From positions 186,001 to 250,000 of the forward strand of contig NZ_WKKE01000003.1 in NCBI RefSeq assembly GCF_009674775.1: a DNA stretch of 64,000 nt, given 5' to 3'. The notes under the pieces were generated by a model that saw nothing but the letters and a program-made list of their open reading frames with translations, had not been told where the DNA came from and ran no database searches. The position numbers were made by a program, and so were the translations under genes. Of this stretch, positions 56,115 through 64,000 are shown in pieces; position 1 is the first letter of the stretch, and the number at the start of each line of letters is the position of its first letter. This stretch comes from Flavobacterium sp. LC2016-23. GTDB lineage: Bacteria > Bacteroidota > Bacteroidia > Flavobacteriales > Flavobacteriaceae.

Positions 56115-57784
56115 CTTTTAATAGTTTTTATTAATCCATCGTGCCCAACAGGTACTTGAAGTAAGTTATTATTACGTCCTTCACGGAGTAGTTCAAAAAA
56201 TAAGTCAACATTATCTTCTAAATTAGATAGTAACAATAAGGTTTCCGGCATAGCTTCTCCACCTACTTCTTCTAAACATTTAACAAACTCCGCAAAGTTT
56301 TTTACAGGAACTGTTTTCATTATACTCTTATTTGTTGTCTTCTTATTAGTTATAGGTTTTTTTATATTTTCACGATCTTTTATTAGTTGATTAATCTCAT
56401 CTATAGAAAGTGGTGACTCTGAATTGTTCTGTATTAACTCACCGCTAAAAGCCATTAGATAGATTCTATTTTCCAAGCTATGTAAAATTTTCTTTAAATT
56501 CCCTAACCTTCTATCTATTAATTCAAGAAGGGTGTAATAATTATTAACTCTTTTTACAATTTCAATCTGTTCCTTGATCGGTGGTAATGCGATCGGGACG
56601 TTTGAAAGGGATTTCAAACTAATTGATGCTAAATTTACTGTCTGGCTCGCATTTTTAAAAAAGTAATCAGTCGCAATAAGAGATTTAGTAAATATTGTAA
56701 TGTAATCTGGGGTGACAAATTCTTGATTTACACGAGCTCTAAATATATGATTTTGATGGATGCAATTTTCTATTTCATTATTCCACACTGTCCCTCTTCC
56801 TAACTTATCCCTGTCACCACCTTCGGTCATTAAGATGTCGCCTTTTTCTAATTTAAATTTTTTAAAATCAGTAACTGAAGAGTTAATAGTCTTTATTTCA
56901 GAAAGGTTTAAAAAACCGTCTTGAACATTTGCTACACGAAGATAGGGAACGGTTATCATATCTTCATTTGATTTTTTGCCTTTAGTTATTCCTCCTGTAA
57001 CATTTGATATGGTTAGTAAATTGGTCCAGCACCAGCTCTCGGGCAAAATATCTTGCGTACCGTTTTCATAATTAATTTTTCTAGAAAAGTTTTTTCTACT
57101 TTTATCTAAAATTTTAAAAGCTTCTTTTGCATTGACTATTTTTTCCAGAAGTATCTCCGCATTCTCAATATTTGGATTATTATCTCTCCAGTCTGAAGTT
57201 AAATTACCAGTAGCAGCTGAATTTATAACAAAATCTCTAGCATAATGCATTATATCTGGAATCTTTGAGACTTTCAAATTTATAAAATTAAGTTTTGCAA
57301 AAAGCAAATCCATTTTATCAGCGATTTTATTTTGAATAGCAATTGGAGGAATAGGGAGAATGATTTCTAACAAATCGTTCTTATTAAATCCATCTTGAGC
57401 ACTACGTCTGGTACTGAGAATTACTTTTTGAAAAATTTCTGACCGAAGTAGATAATAAAAATATCTTTTATTAAAATTTTCGGGTATAACAACTTTGGCT
57501 AAAGCTACATTATATGCCCCTTTTTGACCAGTAACAATTCGACCAATAGAGGCTCCATACCTCGCAATAAGAATGTCATCTTCATTACATGTTTTCAACT
57601 TATGAGAGATTGGGATATAAGTTGGCACTGGTTTTCTTCCAAAATCCCTTATTTGAAGCAGCCTAATGTAGCCTTGTTTTTCTTCGTATATGAAATCGCT
57701 TTTAGGAGGTTGAGTGCCTCCTTGAATATCTAAAATATCTAGAAACGGCACTTCTATCCATGAACTAGGTAATTTATTCTTCAT
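56111..57784 (-). CDS. hsdS: Type I restriction-modification specificity subunit
   Basis: 557 aa. Two target-recognition domains: TRD1 about 5-155 (GGTQPPKSDFI, GYIRLLQIRDFG, ILIARYGASIG, LPIPPIAIQNKI) and TRD2 about 255-425 (GGITKGKKS, VPYLRVANVQDGFL, GDILMTEGGDRDKLGRGTVW, ALPPIKEQIEIV), each followed by a long spacer helix. An extra C-terminal region of about 90 residues (KNFAEFVKCLEEVGGEAMPETLLLL onward) is longer than in a standard HsdS and may be a winged-helix-like interaction domain. It overlaps hsdM by 11 bases and ptuA by 4. It directs methylation to a bipartite site; the site is unknown. Confidence 0.88.
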   Translation of the reverse strand: MKNKLPSSWIEVPFLDILDIQGGTQPPKSDFIYEEKQGYIRLLQIRDFGRKPVPTYIPISHKLKTCNEDDILIARYGASIGRIVTGQKGAYNVALAKVVIPENFNKRYFYYLLRSEIFQKVILSTRRSAQDGFNKNDLLEIILPIPPIAIQNKIADKMDLLFAKLNFINLKVSKIPDIMHYARDFVINSAATGNLTSDWRDNNPNIENAEILLEKIVNAKEAFKILDKSRKNFSRKINYENGTQDILPESWCWTNLLTISNVTGGITKGKKSNEDMITVPYLRVANVQDGFLNLSEIKTINSSVTDFKKFKLEKGDILMTEGGDRDKLGRGTVWNNEIENCIHQNHIFRARVNQEFVTPDYITIFTKSLIATDYFFKNASQTVNLASISLKSLSNVPIALPPIKEQIEIVKRVNNYYTLLELIDRRLGNLKKILHSLENRIYLMAFSGELIQNNSESPLSIDEINQLIKDRENIKKPITNKKTTNKSIMKTVPVKNFAEFVKCLEEVGGEAMPETLLLLSNLEDNVDLFFELLREGRNNNLLQVPVGHDGLIKTIKR

Positions 57785-59177
57785 CTATTTCAAGTAATTG
57801 CGTAATTTCTTTTAGGTCGTCAATAATTAACTCCATTTCACTAATTGCTGTAGATAATAAAATTTTTGGATCAATTTTAGAATAATGATCAGTTATTGTA
57901 ACCTCTTTTAACCAAGAAATGTCAAGTTTGTAGCCTCTTTCTTTTATAATTTCAATACCAAATTTTTTAAATCTACTATCATTACCAATGTCTTTTCTGC
58001 TAAAGTTAGCATTAGGATCCGAACCGTATGATTTGATAAAGTCTTCGAAATATTTTGCAGATAAAGGCCTGGTATTTTTAGTTATGCTATCTGAATTTGT
58101 ACGCGCATCATATATCCAAATTTCCTTTGTTGGAACAGATTTCTGTAAAAAAATAACGTTCGCTTTTACATTTGCATATGGTAAAAAAGTACCATCGGGT
58201 AATTTTAAAATAGTATGAATATTACATCTTGACATTAAATATTCCCATAATTCAGCAGCTTTATCTTCAAAAAGAACATTATCTGGTAATACTATAGCAG
58301 CCCTTCCAAAATCTTTTAAACAACTATAAACATGTTGAATGAAATTTAATTGTTTGTTACTTGTTTTAATTACAAAATCGCTTCTGTCAGGAACTTGATT
58401 CGCACCTTTTGTACCAAATGGGGGATTCGTTAATATGCAAGAAAATTTATCTTTTCTTAAAGGTTCATAAATTGTGTCGCCAAGTATAATACTCGGTTCT
58501 ATACCATGTAAATACAAATTCATTTGTGCCATTCGGCGAGGTCTTATAACTAATTCCTGGCCATAATAGGTGTGTTTAAAAACCTTTTCTAACTCTTTAT
58601 CTGTTAGGTTGCTAGAGAATTTATTATTCTTAAACCACTCGTAGCTAGAAATTAAAAATCCAGCCGTTCCACAAGCAACATCAGAAATACTAAAATTTGG
58701 CTCTTCATATGGATTAGGTTGCATTACTGAGACAATTGCATCGATTAGAGGTCGTGGTGTAAAATATTGCCCAGCACCTTTTTTACTTTCAGATGCGGCT
58801 TTCTCTAACAGTCCTTCAAACATTGAACCTAAAACATCTTCATTGAAATTTGACCAATTGATTTCGTCAATAAGATTTAGTAACTTTTTTAGACTTAATG
58901 AATTTCTTATTTTTGCTATTGGCTGAGTAAAAATATCACCTAATATATTATCTTGCTTACTAAGTTTAGCTAGAATATCATTATAAGTTATTAAGAGTTC
59001 TTCATCTTCGTGGGAAATCAAATCTTGCCATTTGCATCCAGACGGAATTTTTATACCTCTTTCATCAGCGATTTTCAGGAATATGAGATAGGTAAGTTCT
59101 TCTATATAATCGCTGTAGTCAATACCTTCATGACGAAGTGTATGACAATAATTCCAAAATTTTGCAACTAGATCCAT
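57774..59177 (-). CDS. hsdM: Type I restriction-modification methyltransferase subunit
   Basis: 467 aa. An N-terminal HsdM helical domain (MDLVAKFWNYCHTLRHEGI; LTYLIFLKIADERG) is followed by a SAM-dependent N6-adenine methylase: GQYFTPRPLIDAI near 136-148, SAM motif VACGTAGFLIS near 165, and catalytic NPPF in ILTNPPFGTKG near 250. It is complete by length and motifs. No hsdR follows; instead the operon continues into ptuA and ptuB. A well-formed promoter lies 48 bases upstream. Confidence 0.9.
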   Translation of the reverse strand: MDLVAKFWNYCHTLRHEGIDYSDYIEELTYLIFLKIADERGIKIPSGCKWQDLISHEDEELLITYNDILAKLSKQDNILGDIFTQPIAKIRNSLSLKKLLNLIDEINWSNFNEDVLGSMFEGLLEKAASESKKGAGQYFTPRPLIDAIVSVMQPNPYEEPNFSISDVACGTAGFLISSYEWFKNNKFSSNLTDKELEKVFKHTYYGQELVIRPRRMAQMNLYLHGIEPSIILGDTIYEPLRKDKFSCILTNPPFGTKGANQVPDRSDFVIKTSNKQLNFIQHVYSCLKDFGRAAIVLPDNVLFEDKAAELWEYLMSRCNIHTILKLPDGTFLPYANVKANVIFLQKSVPTKEIWIYDARTNSDSITKNTRPLSAKYFEDFIKSYGSDPNANFSRKDIGNDSRFKKFGIEIIKERGYKLDISWLKEVTITDHYSKIDPKILLSTAISEMELIIDDLKEITQLLEIDEE

Positions 59178-59224
59178 TTGTAGTTTTCAAGAAAAAAAAT
59201 TAAAGTAAATTAATATTTACTATT

Positions 59225-59256
59225 CAAATGTACATTGTTTAAAGTGGATATGCAAA
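59225..59256 (-). promoter_or_regulatory. Promoter of the hsdM-hsdS-ptuA-ptuB operon
   Basis: On the minus strand TTTG (59256-59253), a 20-nt spacer and TACATTTG (59232-59225) match the Bacteroidetes consensus. The leader is about 40 nt. The remainder of the divergent gap 59257-59493 shows no gene and no strong plus-strand promoter. Confidence 0.75.
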
Positions 59257-59541
59257 CAAAATAGTAGGCTGAGTTCAGCGCAAAATTACCTTACCTTTTA
59301 CGCTACTTTTTGTTTAGCTATTAATGTAAATCTGTAAAAAAAACGGATAAGGAGTAAGAAAAAAATGTCAAATTATCCTATATTATTGATGTCCTAATTT
59401 TATCAACGGAAGACAGCTCGGTCTATGTCAAAATAAAATTTCTTAGTAAAAACATACTAAATATTAATGAAAATCAGCAATTTTAATTAAGGCTTGTCAA
59501 ATGATGCTCGTAAATACTATTTGTTTAAATTTGGACAAAAA

Positions 59542-60588
59542 ATGGAAAAATGTCGTCTATGTTTAAATAATGTTGCGAACGAAACTGGTTCGCATACAGT
59601 TCCAGCATTTATTTTAAAAACGCTATTTCCACGCGATAAAGAAATGGTTTTTACTATTAAACCACGCAATATTACTGCAAACGTTGGTCGTGCTGTTTTG
59701 CCTGAAGATGTAAAAGAATTTGTAGGCAAAGAGCTTACAGATGAAGAGATTGCAGCGAATAAAATTCCGTTCATTGAAGATTATATTTTCTGTAAAAGTT
59801 GTGAAAAACGTTTAGGTCATTTGGAATCAAGGTATGCTGATGTGATTCAAAAGCAACTGAATAAACAAGCCAATACTGGAAAAAGTGAAATTCTGAAAAT
59901 GAAAGAGAAATCGTTTTTGGTTTCGTTATTTTGGTATTCTGTGATATGGCGATGTTCTGTTTCTTCTAATTATCTTTTCAATCTGCAAAATGGTGATGAG
60001 GAAATTTTGCGAGCTTATCTTAATGAAAACCTTTTTGATTCATCTCAAAATCTTCTTTCACATATTGATTCTAAACCTAATGAATGTTTGTTTCCACTAG
60101 CTGTCTTTTTTTATTTAAATTCTGAAAACGATTCATCAAATGTTTTGGAACCTAATTCGGAATATTTCAATCCATATATATTACATATCAATGAATATAT
60201 TTTGATTTTATATGTTGGTGATGCTAAAACAGAAGAGCCTTTAAATGACTACATTGGGTTAGAAAAAGACTTCATGATAACAGAATTAATCAACAGTAAA
60301 GATCCACAAGAATTTTTGATAGGTATTGTGAGCATTGAAATATGGCAAGAAATTAAGATAAATATTTATAAAGACCGCGCTGAAACTCAAATTAGGCACT
60401 ATGGCACAGTTTATAAAAATGTTGCTGATTACTACCGTTTACCGTGCGATGATGAAGATATTAGAAAGTTTGTAAAAAGTATTACTGATGGTGACATGAA
60501 CTATGCAGAAAAGTATTCTGAAAAAAGGCGAAATGAACTTTTAAAAGTTTCGCTTAAGGAATTGATAATACGAAATTCTGGAATGTAG
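59542..60588 (+). CDS. Zinc-finger/HNH-like protein of unknown function
   Basis: About 348 aa from ATG 59542 (MEKCRLCLNN); a TTG 16 codons upstream is open but less likely. The N-terminus has CRLC, then TGSHTVPAFIL, then a second pair FCKSCEKRLG near 88-98. Proteins with CxxC...SHxxP...CxxC resemble HNH-type treble-clef folds and occur in defence islands. The remaining 250 residues are alpha/beta with no recognised domain. It is divergent from hsdM and may be a separate cargo gene or an accessory of the hybrid RM operon. Confidence 0.6.
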   Translation: MEKCRLCLNNVANETGSHTVPAFILKTLFPRDKEMVFTIKPRNITANVGRAVLPEDVKEFVGKELTDEEIAANKIPFIEDYIFCKSCEKRLGHLESRYADVIQKQLNKQANTGKSEILKMKEKSFLVSLFWYSVIWRCSVSSNYLFNLQNGDEEILRAYLNENLFDSSQNLLSHIDSKPNECLFPLAVFFYLNSENDSSNVLEPNSEYFNPYILHINEYILILYVGDAKTEEPLNDYIGLEKDFMITELINSKDPQEFLIGIVSIEIWQEIKINIYKDRAETQIRHYGTVYKNVADYYRLPCDDEDIRKFVKSITDGDMNYAEKYSEKRRNELLKVSLKELIIRNSGM

Positions 60589-60867
60589 CAAAGGACGTTG
60601 CAAGAACATTTCGCTTACTTATAAATGGCTGTAACTTTATAATGTAAGCCTATGTTCTTATAAATATATTTGCAAAGGAATCTATAGTAGATAATTAGAG
60701 TTTAACAGAAATTTGTGTTTTTTAAGAAAGTATCAAAGACTGAACATTTCTTTAGACAAACATATTAATACCTACATGGCCATTTTCATATGGAAATCTT
60801 TGGTATTTATGGACTAATAAGGAGTCGAATCCTCAAAAACTTACGGTTTGATTGAAACTCATGATTA

Positions 60868-61134
60868 CTAAACTCCATCCATCAACTTTTGAATGTCCTC
60901 ATAGCGATAGTACATAAGTCCACCAATTTTATTATACGGAAGAGTGCCATTGATCCGAAGGTTTTGCAAAGTGCCAGCTGAAATATTTAGAAGTTTACGA
61001 ACCTCATAGCTTTTAAGCCATACACGAGTTTCCTGACCTTGTTTACGCGGATATTGCTGGTATCTTCGAATTTCTTCTAAAAGTTCTTTTTTAAATTTAT
61101 CAAGGTCATCCCTGGTAATAAGATCTACATTCAT
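60868..61134 (-). CDS. Excisionase-like HTH protein
   Basis: About 88 aa from ATG 61134 (MNVDLITRDDLDKFK); a GTG three codons upstream is open. The C-terminal two-thirds reads VWLKSYEVRKLLNISAGTLQNLRINGTLPYNKIGGLMYYRYEDI, the HTH_17/MerR-like fold of ICE excisionases and regulators. It is transcribed in the same direction as the integrase, 210 bases away, as expected for a directionality factor. The 279-base gap before it (60589-60867) shows no gene. Confidence 0.75.
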   Translation of the reverse strand: MNVDLITRDDLDKFKKELLEEIRRYQQYPRKQGQETRVWLKSYEVRKLLNISAGTLQNLRINGTLPYNKIGGLMYYRYEDIQKLMDGV

Positions 61135-61297
61135 AATTCTCACTTTTCATTGAACAATTTCTAACTTAGATTTTGGCAGTTTTTACAAACCATTTACAAA
61201 ATAAAGGATTTACTGAACTAAAAGAGTAATACTGTCCATGTTTGGCTGATTATGGCACTCTTTTACGAGCAAAATGCAGCTGTTATATTATACATAG

Positions 61298-61321
61298 AAG
61301 GTGGTCAATATCGACCACCTT
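61298..61321. terminator. Hairpin downstream of the integrase
   Basis: AAGGTGGTC (61298-61306) and GACCACCTT (61313-61321) pair perfectly around AATATC, 24 bases after the integrase stop. The T-run on the minus strand is poor, so termination efficiency is uncertain. Confidence 0.55.
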
Positions 61322-61344
61322 TTAAATTTCTATTTTAGATTGTA

Positions 61345-62580
61345 TTACACACCAGCAGACATTCGTTGTTTAAGATTATGCATATCTTCACTTAGCTTAG
61401 ACTCTACAACCTTAGCGTAGATTTGAGTGGTACGAATACTTGTATGTCCCAGCATTTTTGATACGCTCTCAATCGGTACGCCGTTGCTCAGTGTAACGGT
61501 CGTTGCAAAAGTATGTCGTGCGATATGAAAGGTTAGCGTTTTTGTTATTCCGCAGAGGTCAGCTATCTCTTTAAGGTAGCCGTTCATACGCTGATTTGAA
61601 ATTACGGGAAAAACTGTACCGTTATTAAGGGCCCTTGGATCATCTATATATTTTTCCATTAATTCTATCGCCTGTGGCAGAAGCGGCACAAGTACGCCTG
61701 TATCTGTCTTTGCCCTGCTTGTAGATATCCAAAGCCCGCCGTCTATACCTGTAATAATCTTGCTTGGGGTTAGTTCAGCTAGTTCAATATATGAAAGACC
61801 GGTGTAACAGCTATACAGAAACATATCCCGAACATTTCTCAGCCTTTCGATAGTAAATTCTTTATTTACCAGCGATGCAAGTTCTTTACCGTTCAATGAA
61901 TGCCGTTCCACTTTGTCAAAATGTTTTTTAAAGCTCCCAAAAGGATCTTTAGCAAGCCAATCCAGCTTGACAGCCATATTTATCATTTTTCGCAGCCTTT
62001 CGATATGCTTCATGATGCCGTTGTTATTAAGTGGCTTCTGGTGGTCCTTGGGAACATAATTAAATAAATAGCGTTCAAAATCCAGAATAAATTTGTACTT
62101 AAGCTGCGAAAGGGCAATATCATTTCTGTATAGTTTCTCCCTCAGGAATGTTTTTACATACCGTTGCGTGGTATGGTAATTCTTCATGGTTCCCGGAGCA
62201 AGTTTATGCATCTGCTGTTCATTATGATATTCCATCAGTGCAATTAAAGTTGGAGTTGTATTGTCCGTGCCCATTACCCGGTCGCGTATCGCAGGGCCGT
62301 CTATAGCAGCATCATTCAGTAGCATCTGCTGATAGGTATTTATGATTTTTGCCTTGAACTGGTTAAGAAAAATGTTGAGTTCAGTAATTTCTTTGCGGTT
62401 TCCCTTAGCCATGCCTTTTCTTTCATCCCATTCGGCTGCCTTAACGGAACGCTTGACTGAAATCTCAGTCCGTTTTCCATTTACCGTTACTCGGGCACAG
62501 ATAGGAGCCGAACCTTGGATCGTGGTTTTTTGGGTCTTTAGGTAAAAGAGGACCCCGAATGTAATTCCTGCTGTTTTCAT
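61345..62580 (-). CDS. int: IntDOT-like tyrosine integrase
   Basis: 411 aa. An arm-binding domain and a core-binding domain (SAM-like, about 105-205) precede the catalytic domain. The catalytic part has CYTGLSYIELAEL near 258-270, where the usual first Arg is Ser, as known for IntDOT-type integrases. It also has a Lys in SRAKTDTGVLVPL, HIARHTFAT near 349-357, LGHTSIRTTQIYAK near 378-391, and the nucleophile Tyr in QIYAKV. It integrates the element at its att site; its position 300 bases from tRNA-Pro suggests that gene as the target. It is oriented away from the tRNA. Confidence 0.88.
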   Translation of the reverse strand: MKTAGITFGVLFYLKTQKTTIQGSAPICARVTVNGKRTEISVKRSVKAAEWDERKGMAKGNRKEITELNIFLNQFKAKIINTYQQMLLNDAAIDGPAIRDRVMGTDNTTPTLIALMEYHNEQQMHKLAPGTMKNYHTTQRYVKTFLREKLYRNDIALSQLKYKFILDFERYLFNYVPKDHQKPLNNNGIMKHIERLRKMINMAVKLDWLAKDPFGSFKKHFDKVERHSLNGKELASLVNKEFTIERLRNVRDMFLYSCYTGLSYIELAELTPSKIITGIDGGLWISTSRAKTDTGVLVPLLPQAIELMEKYIDDPRALNNGTVFPVISNQRMNGYLKEIADLCGITKTLTFHIARHTFATTVTLSNGVPIESVSKMLGHTSIRTTQIYAKVVESKLSEDMHNLKQRMSAGV

Positions 62581-62730
62581 ATCTCAAAAATTTAATGTTT
62601 CAAAAGATTTGCACATTAAATGGGTCTCAATACATCTGATTTTTTGATCAAATAAACGCGTATTATGAGAAGCATCAAATGTTAAAATTTGAGCACAACA
62701 GACTGAAAACGATGGTATTAAAATGATTTT

Positions 62731-62778
62731 TGGGACCTGCAAGGTAAAAAAAGAAAAGGGGTAGCCGAATAGGTCCCA
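62731..62778. repeat. Inverted repeat in the attachment region
   Basis: TGGGACCT (62731-62738) and AGGTCCCA (62771-62778), 8 bp each and 32 nt apart, between the integrase and tRNA-Pro. They may be arm-type or core-type integrase-binding sites. The rest of 62581-62880 has no gene. Confidence 0.4.
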
Positions 62779-62822
62779 TTTTCTTTGATATAACTTGAAT
62801 ATTTTGGAGTTGAATAAAAAGA

Positions 62823-62856
62823 AAAACCCCTTAAATCATACGATTTAAGGGGTTTT
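62823..62856 (-). terminator. Terminator near the tRNA-Pro 3' end
   Basis: AAAACCCCTTAAATC (62823-62837) and GATTTAAGGGGTTTT (62842-62856) form a perfect 15-bp stem with an ATAC loop. It lies 24 bases past the 3' end of tRNA-Pro on the minus strand and is flanked by A/T runs on both sides, so it can act in both directions. Confidence 0.85.
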
Positions 62857-62880
62857 GACTGCCTTTTAAAGGCTCTTTAG

Positions 62881-62955
62881 TCGGGGTGGCAGGATTCGAA
62901 CCTGCGGCCTCCTGCTCCCAAAGCAGGCGCGATAACCGGGCTACGCTACACCCCG
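62881..62955 (-). tRNA. tRNA-Pro (anticodon UGG)
   Basis: On the minus strand the gene starts CGGGGTGTAGCGTAGCCCGG, has anticodon TGG in the CTGCTTTGGGAGCAGG arm, T-arm GCAGGTTCGAATCCTGC and acceptor CACCCCG plus discriminator A. The CCA is not encoded. All four arms pair. Its 3' end faces the element, which is typical for a tRNA used as an integration site. A canonical promoter is directly upstream. Confidence 0.95.
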
Positions 62956-62965
62956 TAAGCGGGTG

Positions 62966-62996
62966 CAAATATATAACTATTTTTTGCTTATCCAAA
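62966..62996 (-). promoter_or_regulatory. Promoter of tRNA-Pro
   Basis: On the minus strand TTTG (62996-62993), a 19-nt spacer and TATATTTG (62973-62966), about 11 bases before the tRNA 5' end. The rest of 62997-63290 has no gene; a poor -7-like TATTTTTA (63261) precedes the ParA gene. Confidence 0.75.
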
Positions 62997-63290
62997 ACAA
63001 TTTACGAAATAAGAACTATTTTTAATTTCATACAATGAATTTGAAAAATCCTGAAAGAACATCCCAATTCATTTTTATTAAAATTAAATTTCATTGTATT
63101 ACACTTTTTAAAGCCAAATCCATCCGAAAAGACATCCCTTTTTTATAGCTGTTTTCTTTGAAAAACAAAAAACAGATCCAATCAAACACCCACCAAACAA
63201 CGGTTAACCTAAGTTTCTTAAATGTTAACAAAATAGATTTTCAAAAACCATAAATAATTGTATTTTTACGGTTCAAAATTCAGAAAATAA

Positions 63291-64000
63291 ATGGGCAAAA
63301 TCATTGCGATTGCTAATCAAAAAGGAGGCGTTGGAAAGACTACTACATCTGTAAATCTTGCAGCCTCATTAGGTGTTTTAGAAAAAAAAGTATTACTGAT
63401 AGACGCTGATCCTCAGGCGAATGCTACATCTGGCCTTGGAATTGATGTAGAATCTGTAGAAATCGGTACTTATCAGATACTTGAACATAGTCACACCCCA
63501 AAAGAAACTATTGTTCAATGTTCAGCTCCAAATGTTGATGTGATACCTGCTCACATTGACCTTGTTGCCATCGAAATCGAATTGGTTGATAAAGAAAACA
63601 GAGAATATATGCTTAAAAAAGCATTAGAAAGTGTGAAAGACGAATATGATTATATCATTATCGACTGTGCACCTTCTCTGGGCTTATTAACTTTGAATGC
63701 TTTAACAGCGGCTGATTCTGTAGTTATTCCGATTCAGTGTGAATATTTTGCACTTGAAGGATTAGGAAAATTACTGAATACCATAAAAAGTATCCAGAAA
63801 ATTCATAACCCTGATCTTGACATCGAAGGATTGTTGTTAACCATGTACGATTCGAGATTGCGTTTATCCAATCAGGTTGTGGAAGAGGTTCAAAAACACT
63901 TTAACGACATGGTTTTTGATACCGTTATTCAGCGAAATGTAAAATTAAGCGAAGCACCAAGTTTTGGTGAAAGCATCATTAATTACGACGCAACCAGCAA
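63291..64000 (+). CDS. parA: Chromosomal ParA/Soj partition ATPase (runs off the right edge)
   Basis: At least 236 codons. MGKIIAIANQKGGVGKTTTSVN is the ParA Walker A, LLIDADPQANATSGL the A' motif, YDYIIIDCAPSLGLLTLNAL Walker B, and FDTVIQRNVKLSEAPSFGES the typical C-terminal signature. This is the chromosome-type Soj/ParA, different from the element's traA-type ParA. The 3' end and the expected parB partner lie outside the window. It marks host chromosome beyond the ICE. Confidence 0.93.
   Translation, partial: MGKIIAIANQKGGVGKTTTSVNLAASLGVLEKKVLLIDADPQANATSGLGIDVESVEIGTYQILEHSHTPKETIVQCSAPNVDVIPAHIDLVAIEIELVDKENREYMLKKALESVKDEYDYIIIDCAPSLGLLTLNALTAADSVVIPIQCEYFALEGLGKLLNTIKSIQKIHNPDLDIEGLLLTMYDSRLRLSNQVVEEVQKHFNDMVFDTVIQRNVKLSEAPSFGESIINYDATS

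Noticed and set aside
60825..60833. TCGAATCCT, matching part of the tRNA-Pro T-arm, as a possible second att site
   Set aside because: Nine bases is within chance, no wider similarity to the tRNA 3' end is seen, and it lies inside the element beyond the integrase.
1..64000. CRISPR arrays, complete insertion sequences or rRNA genes
   Set aside because: I saw no regularly spaced repeats with spacers, no transposase-like gene and no rRNA sequence.

Overview
The window is low-GC DNA from a Bacteroidetes bacterium, most likely a Flavobacterium or a close Flavobacteriaceae relative. The evidence is the phylum-type promoter (TTTG, 19-20 nt, TAnnTTTG) found upstream of several genes, a SusC/SusD pair, a DUF6520-type exported peptide, an RteC protein and CTnDOT-type conjugation genes. 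About 1-62.8 kb is the right-hand part of an integrative conjugative element (ICE). From roughly 62.9 kb the sequence is chromosome: a tRNA-Pro(UGG) gene and a ParA/Soj gene that runs off the end. The left end of the ICE, including the rest of traG and the later tra genes, lies outside the window.

Backbone, left to right: traG (partial), traF and traE; then traD, traB-like (DUF3408) and traA-like (ParA family), all on the minus strand and split by a plus-strand helicase cargo gene. Next is a 0.7-kb region of repeats and hairpins that is the best oriT candidate, followed by mobA, mobB (relaxase) and mobC (coupling protein). A nuclease/PLD cargo pair follows. Then come the maintenance genes: a 1789-aa methylase-helicase fusion, DUF1896, ORF6N, topoisomerase III, DUF4099/DUF3945, an HTH protein and RteC. 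An excisionase-like HTH gene and an IntDOT-like tyrosine integrase close the element beside tRNA-Pro.

Cargo between RteC and the integrase, in order: (i) AraC, a small membrane protein, a lipoprotein and a TPR-AraC membrane regulator (27.5-31.4 kb). (ii) A minus-strand cluster (31.4-38.5 kb) with two RNxxxH HEPN proteins, a cytoplasmic-looking astacin-like metalloprotease, a GNAT protein, a PLD protein and five small unknown or membrane proteins, next to an HTH regulator with palindromic operators. (iii) A long nested hairpin locus just before a SusC/SusD/S9-peptidase operon, facing a DUF6520/MauE operon. (iv) A LexA-like repressor divergent from dinB and dnaE (damage-inducible mutagenesis cassette). 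(v) A four-gene overlapping operon hsdM-hsdS-ptuA-ptuB with no hsdR, that is, a type I methylase and specificity subunit wired to a Septu-like ATPase/HNH pair. (vi) A divergent Zn-finger/HNH-like protein.

The best candidates for something undescribed are the HsdMS-PtuAB hybrid operon, the HEPN/metalloprotease/GNAT cluster, and two structured non-coding regions (38.58-38.74 kb and 20.07-20.15 kb). All assignments come from reading motifs by eye; no database search was run.
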